Assembly (NCBI RefSeq): GCF_030551255.1
Contig: NZ_CP130630.1
Location: 4,817,501-4,881,500, forward strand
Reading direction: 5' to 3'
Length of the DNA: 64,000 nt
Source: Streptomyces sp. NL15-2K
GTDB taxonomy: Bacteria; Actinomycetota; Actinomycetes; Streptomycetales; Streptomycetaceae
Shown in pieces: positions 60,901 to 64,000 of the stretch. Under the pieces are notes generated by a model. That model was not told where the DNA came from. It ran no database searches and saw nothing but the letters and a program-made list of their open reading frames with translations. The position numbers and the translations under genes are program-made. Positions within the stretch are counted from its first letter, which is position 1; the number at the start of each line of letters is the position of its first letter.

Positions 60901-62288
60901 GCACCGACGAGCGGTCCCTGGCCGCCCGGCGGATGGACGCGATCGGTACGAGCGCGCACTACGATCGCCGGCTCGCGCCGTACGACATCGCCGCCTCGCA
61001 GGCGCACGTCACGATGCTGCACAAGCAGGGGATCGTTCCGGCCGATGCCGCGGCCGAGCTCCACCGCGGTCTCGACCTGCTCAAGGAGCGGATCGAGACG
61101 GGAGCCGACCCGCTCGATCCGACTGCCGAGGACGTACACACCGCGATAGAGCAGTACCTGGAGACGCAGATCGGGGCCGACGCGGGCTGGCTCGGGACCG
61201 CGCGCGCCCGCAACGATCTCGCCGTGACGGCGCTACGGCTCTGGATCCGCGACCAGGTGGGCGCGTTGACCGGGAAGGTCCTGGCGCTGACAGAGGCGTT
61301 GGCCGCACAGGCCGAGCAGCACAGCGCGACGGTGATGCCTGGTTTCTCTCATCTGCAGATCGCGCAGCCGGTGACGTTCGGTCATGTCTGCCTAGCCTAC
61401 GCGGAGACGTTCCTGCGCGACGCCGAGCGGCTGCGCTTCGTACTGGCTCTGCAGGACGAGTCCCCCATGGGCTCCGCGGCGCTCGCAGGCACCGGATTCC
61501 CGATCGATCGGGAGTCCGTGGCGCGGAGTCTCGGGTTCGACCGACCGACCGCGAACTCGCTGGAGAGCGTCGGGGACCGTGGCTTCGCGCTCGACTTCCT
61601 GGCTGCCGGTACGTCCCTGGCTCTCGACCTCTCCCGCTTCGGCGCGGAGATCGTCTTCTGGTCCTCGCAGCCCATCGGCCTGGTCTCGCTGCCCGACGAA
61701 CTGGTCAGTTCCTCGGCGGCTCTGCCGCACAAGCGCAATCCCGACGCAGCGGAGCTGATACGCGGCAAGAGCGGCCGGGTCCTGGGCAACCTCCACACCC
61801 TGCAAACGGTGGTCAAGGGGCTGCCGCTGAGCTACTTCAGGGATCTGCAGGAGGACAAGGAGCCGCTGTTCGACACCGCGGACACGTTGGTGCTGGTGCT
61901 GGACGCGGCGATCTCCATCGCCACCCTGACGCGGCCGAACGTGGACGCGATGCGCGCCGCGTCGGATCTCAGCTTCGTCACGTCCGGTGATCTGGCGGAC
62001 TGGCTGACGCGTGAGCGGAAGATCCCATTCCGTGAGGCCCACCATCTCGTCACCAAACTGGTGCGCTTGGCCGAGGAACACCGACTTTCGCTCGGTGAAC
62101 TGTCCTTGGAGCTGCGTGGCGGTGTCGACGAGCGGCTGGCCTTTTCCGAATGGCCGGACATCACCGTCGATGCCTCGGTCGCGTCTCGCGACAGCCAGGG
62201 GGGCACGGCTCCGAGCCGTGTGCTCGAGGCCGCCGCACAACTACGTTCAAAACTGGCCGAGTTCACAGCACGCGCTGCCGACCGGTAG
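60897..62288 (+). CDS. argH: argininosuccinate lyase homologue
   Basis: A 463-residue member of the fumarase/aspartase superfamily, expected to release fumarate and leave a guanidino group. EDVHTAIEQYL, MPGFSHLQIAQPVTFGH and the flexible Ser loop VSSSAALPHKRNPD (271-282) are visible. It differs from canonical enzymes: RSRNDQ is RARNDL (103-108) and GSSxMPxK is SSSAALPHK. The catalytic Ser is kept. GTG 60897 overlaps the transcarbamylase stop. Probably handles an analogue of argininosuccinate. Confidence 0.9.
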   Translation: MSTDERSLAARRMDAIGTSAHYDRRLAPYDIAASQAHVTMLHKQGIVPADAAAELHRGLDLLKERIETGADPLDPTAEDVHTAIEQYLETQIGADAGWLGTARARNDLAVTALRLWIRDQVGALTGKVLALTEALAAQAEQHSATVMPGFSHLQIAQPVTFGHVCLAYAETFLRDAERLRFVLALQDESPMGSAALAGTGFPIDRESVARSLGFDRPTANSLESVGDRGFALDFLAAGTSLALDLSRFGAEIVFWSSQPIGLVSLPDELVSSSAALPHKRNPDAAELIRGKSGRVLGNLHTLQTVVKGLPLSYFRDLQEDKEPLFDTADTLVLVLDAAISIATLTRPNVDAMRAASDLSFVTSGDLADWLTRERKIPFREAHHLVTKLVRLAEEHRLSLGELSLELRGGVDERLAFSEWPDITVDASVASRDSQGGTAPSRVLEAAAQLRSKLAEFTARAADR

Positions 62289-62317
62289 ATCTTCGACCAA
62301 GAAGGGGAGGTCCAGCG

Positions 62318-63109
62318 TTGCTTGCGACGACGGATCTGGCGGAGAAGACAGAGCAGTACTGGAAAGACGGCTACACCGTCCTGACCGGCGTGTACGGAGA
62401 GGACGAAGTCGAGGGCCTGCGGCGCGAATGCGACCGCCTCTGGACGCTCGACGGGCTGGACGACGACCTCAACCTGCGCACCGAGTTCCGGCGCGGACCC
62501 GACGGTGAGTACATCTTCGACCGTCTCGACCCTGTCCTCGACATCTCGCCGCCGCTGAACGCGGCCGCGACGCACCCAGCCCTGCTGGAGGCGCTCGCTG
62601 CCATCCTCGGCGGCCCCACGAAGCTCCTCAAGGCCAAGTTGATCCAGAAGCAGCCGGGTGTGCGGGGCTACGCCGCCCACCAGGACTTTCTGTACTGGAA
62701 GTGGCTCGACAAGGGTCCGGACACCCTGTGCACGGTGGTCATCAACCTCTTTCCCAGCGACGAGCGCTCGGGCGGAATCGGGTTCTACCGCGGCAGCCAC
62801 CAGCAACTGCTCCCCGGCCCCGCGGACAATCCGGAAGGCGATTTCGACCCGGCTCAGCTCGACGCGTCGACCATCGAGGTCCCCGCGCTGAACGCCGGTG
62901 ACGTCCTGGTGTTCCATTCCCTGGCCCCCCACTTCAGCGGCCCCAACACGAGTGACCGCCCGCGGACCGTACTGCTGCCGTCGTACTGCATGACGGACGA
63001 AGCCGACCTGTACCAGAAGTACTACAAGCGCGAAGTGGTGCGGCGGTGCAAGGAAATGGTGGGATTCGAGCGGTACTTCGCCTCGCTTGACGCCTCCAAA
63101 GGTGCGTGA
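62318..63109 (+). CDS. phytanoyl-CoA dioxygenase (PhyH) family oxygenase
   Basis: A 263-residue Fe(II)/2-oxoglutarate oxygenase. The facial triad is HQD in GYAAHQDFLYWKW plus the distal His in LVFHSLAPHFSGPN, and the 2-oxoglutarate Arg is in RPRTVLLPSYC. TTG 62318 is used, as GGGGAGG lies 7 nt upstream. PhyH enzymes in biosynthetic clusters hydroxylate amino acids. It starts 29 bp after the lyase stop and is followed 2 bp later by the ATP-grasp gene. Confidence 0.92.
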   Translation: MLATTDLAEKTEQYWKDGYTVLTGVYGEDEVEGLRRECDRLWTLDGLDDDLNLRTEFRRGPDGEYIFDRLDPVLDISPPLNAAATHPALLEALAAILGGPTKLLKAKLIQKQPGVRGYAAHQDFLYWKWLDKGPDTLCTVVINLFPSDERSGGIGFYRGSHQQLLPGPADNPEGDFDPAQLDASTIEVPALNAGDVLVFHSLAPHFSGPNTSDRPRTVLLPSYCMTDEADLYQKYYKREVVRRCKEMVGFERYFASLDASKGA

Positions 63110-63111
63110 AC

Positions 63112-64000
63112 ATGCATATCCTGCTGCTCCACCCGGTCGCCGAATGGTCATTGGAACGCGTTGCCGCGGTCTGTGACCGTGAGGGCTGGCAGCTGACGAT
63201 CGTGACGATCGAGAGTTCGACGGTCGGGGACGACGTCACCACACTCCACGAGTGGATCAGGGTGCCGGCGCTGTCGGACTCGCCCGGGGAACTGCTGTCA
63301 CAGATCGGGGCGCGGCGGTTCGACGCGGTGGCCGCGGGCAATGAGTTCGCGGTGATCGCGGCGGACGTCCTGGCGCGAGAACTGGGGCTGTATCACAACG
63401 ACGTCGACACGATTCGCGCCTCCCGGAACAAGGCCCTCATGCGTGAGGTGTTCGAGGAGCTCCGAGTTCCGCAGCCGCGGACGATCGCCAGGCTGTCCTC
63501 GGCCGAGGACAGCCTGGCGATCGACTGGGAGAACGTCGCCTTCCCCGTGATCGTCAAACCGGTCGACATGGCCATGAGCCTGTTCGTGCGCAAGTGCGAC
63601 TCACGGGCCGAGGTGGAGGAGACACTCGCGAAGATGTCGGCCTTCAAGACGTCCCGGCTGACCAACTACGCGTTCAGCGCCGGCGCCCTCGTCGAGGAGT
63701 TCGTGGCGGGGCCCGAGTTCAGCCTCGAATGCGTCGTGCAGGGCGGGCAGGTGGTCGCCCACGCCTTGACGCAGAAATACCTGTCACCGCTTCCGGCGTG
63801 CTACGAGATCGGCCATGTCTCGGGCAGCGACCTGCCGGCGCAGCACGAACGAGAACTGCTCGAGGCGATCGAACGCATCGCCTCGGGCTGGGGCATGGCG
63901 CAGGGCGTGATGCACGTGGAGTTCAAGATGACTCCCGATCGCGTCAGCGTCATCGAAGCCGCCGCCCGCCCCGCGGGAGACCACGTGCCCGAGCTCGTCG
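63112..64000 (+). CDS. ATP-grasp ligase, N-terminal part (cut by window edge)
   Basis: At least 296 residues are visible and the gene runs off the right edge. The order is that of dipeptide/amino-acid ligases: an N-terminal Rossmann part (MHILLLHPVAEWSLERVAAV), NDVDTIRASRNKALMREVFEEL at the lid, FPVIVKPVDMAMSLFVRK for ATP, ALVEEFVAGPEFSLECVV, and VEFKMTPDRVSVIEAAARPAGDHVPEL for metal. It probably joins two carboxylate/amine building blocks with ATP, the last step before or after hydroxylation. ATG 63112, 2 bp after the PhyH stop. Confidence 0.9.
   Translation, partial: MHILLLHPVAEWSLERVAAVCDREGWQLTIVTIESSTVGDDVTTLHEWIRVPALSDSPGELLSQIGARRFDAVAAGNEFAVIAADVLARELGLYHNDVDTIRASRNKALMREVFEELRVPQPRTIARLSSAEDSLAIDWENVAFPVIVKPVDMAMSLFVRKCDSRAEVEETLAKMSAFKTSRLTNYAFSAGALVEEFVAGPEFSLECVVQGGQVVAHALTQKYLSPLPACYEIGHVSGSDLPAQHERELLEAIERIASGWGMAQGVMHVEFKMTPDRVSVIEAAARPAGDHVPELV

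Noticed and set aside
58583..62288. Housekeeping arginine operon
   Set aside because: The transcarbamylase and lyase have altered substrate motifs, the order is joined to an oxygenase and ligase, and argB/C/D/J/R are absent.

Overview
The window is high-GC actinobacterial DNA with GTG/TTG starts, many 4-bp ATGA/GTGA gene overlaps and Streptomyces-specific families (SepX, HrdD, fused penicillin acylase, IclR/TetR/MarR regulators). Gene order over roughly 12-46 kb (sepX-rimJ-mog-moaC-moeA-galU, then fruA-pfkB-fruR, then hrdD) is the conserved Streptomyces core arrangement, so the host is very probably a Streptomyces.

Layout. 1-8.4 kb: a TetR/MMPL exporter pair, a tricorn-type protease, and an FMO-SDR oxidation operon divergent from a MerR regulator. 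8.4-15.7 kb: exonuclease III, a PPOX-fold protein, a GNAT, a two-component system divergent from an ABC/FtsX exporter, and tRNA-Ala(CGC). 15.8-21.2 kb: one long minus-strand operon carrying galU, three molybdenum-cofactor genes, an N-terminal acetyltransferase and the divisome gene sepX; the rimJ-like gene probably starts at a non-standard CTG. 21.3-34.7 kb: housekeeping genes including a folate cyclo-ligase, penicillin acylase, K+/H+ antiporter, MFS protein, FmdB zinc ribbon, MTA phosphorylase, MscL, P1 peptidase and a lipoprotein L,D-transpeptidase. 34.8-38.9 kb: the fructose operon fruR-pfkB-(small ORF)-fruA. 39-54.7 kb: drug-efflux and regulator genes, hrdD with a visible sigma-R type promoter, a broken AfsR-type regulator, and several control regions built from short tandem repeats.

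54.9-58.1 kb is a recombination-scarred junction: tRNA-Arg(CCT), the C-terminal half of a tyrosine integrase, scraps of two transposases and an intact IS110-family element whose roughly 260-nt 5' non-coding region is a candidate bridge RNA.

58.6 kb to the right edge holds a colinear operon: argininosuccinate synthase, a transcarbamylase whose ornithine-recognition residues are changed, a divergent argininosuccinate-lyase homologue, a PhyH-type oxygenase and an ATP-grasp ligase (cut by the window edge). Together these read as a specialised pathway that carbamoylates an amine other than ornithine, turns the ureido group into a guanidino group with nitrogen from aspartate, hydroxylates the product and ligates it to another acid. 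This is the most promising candidate here for an undescribed system. Functions are assigned by reading the protein sequences; no database search was run.
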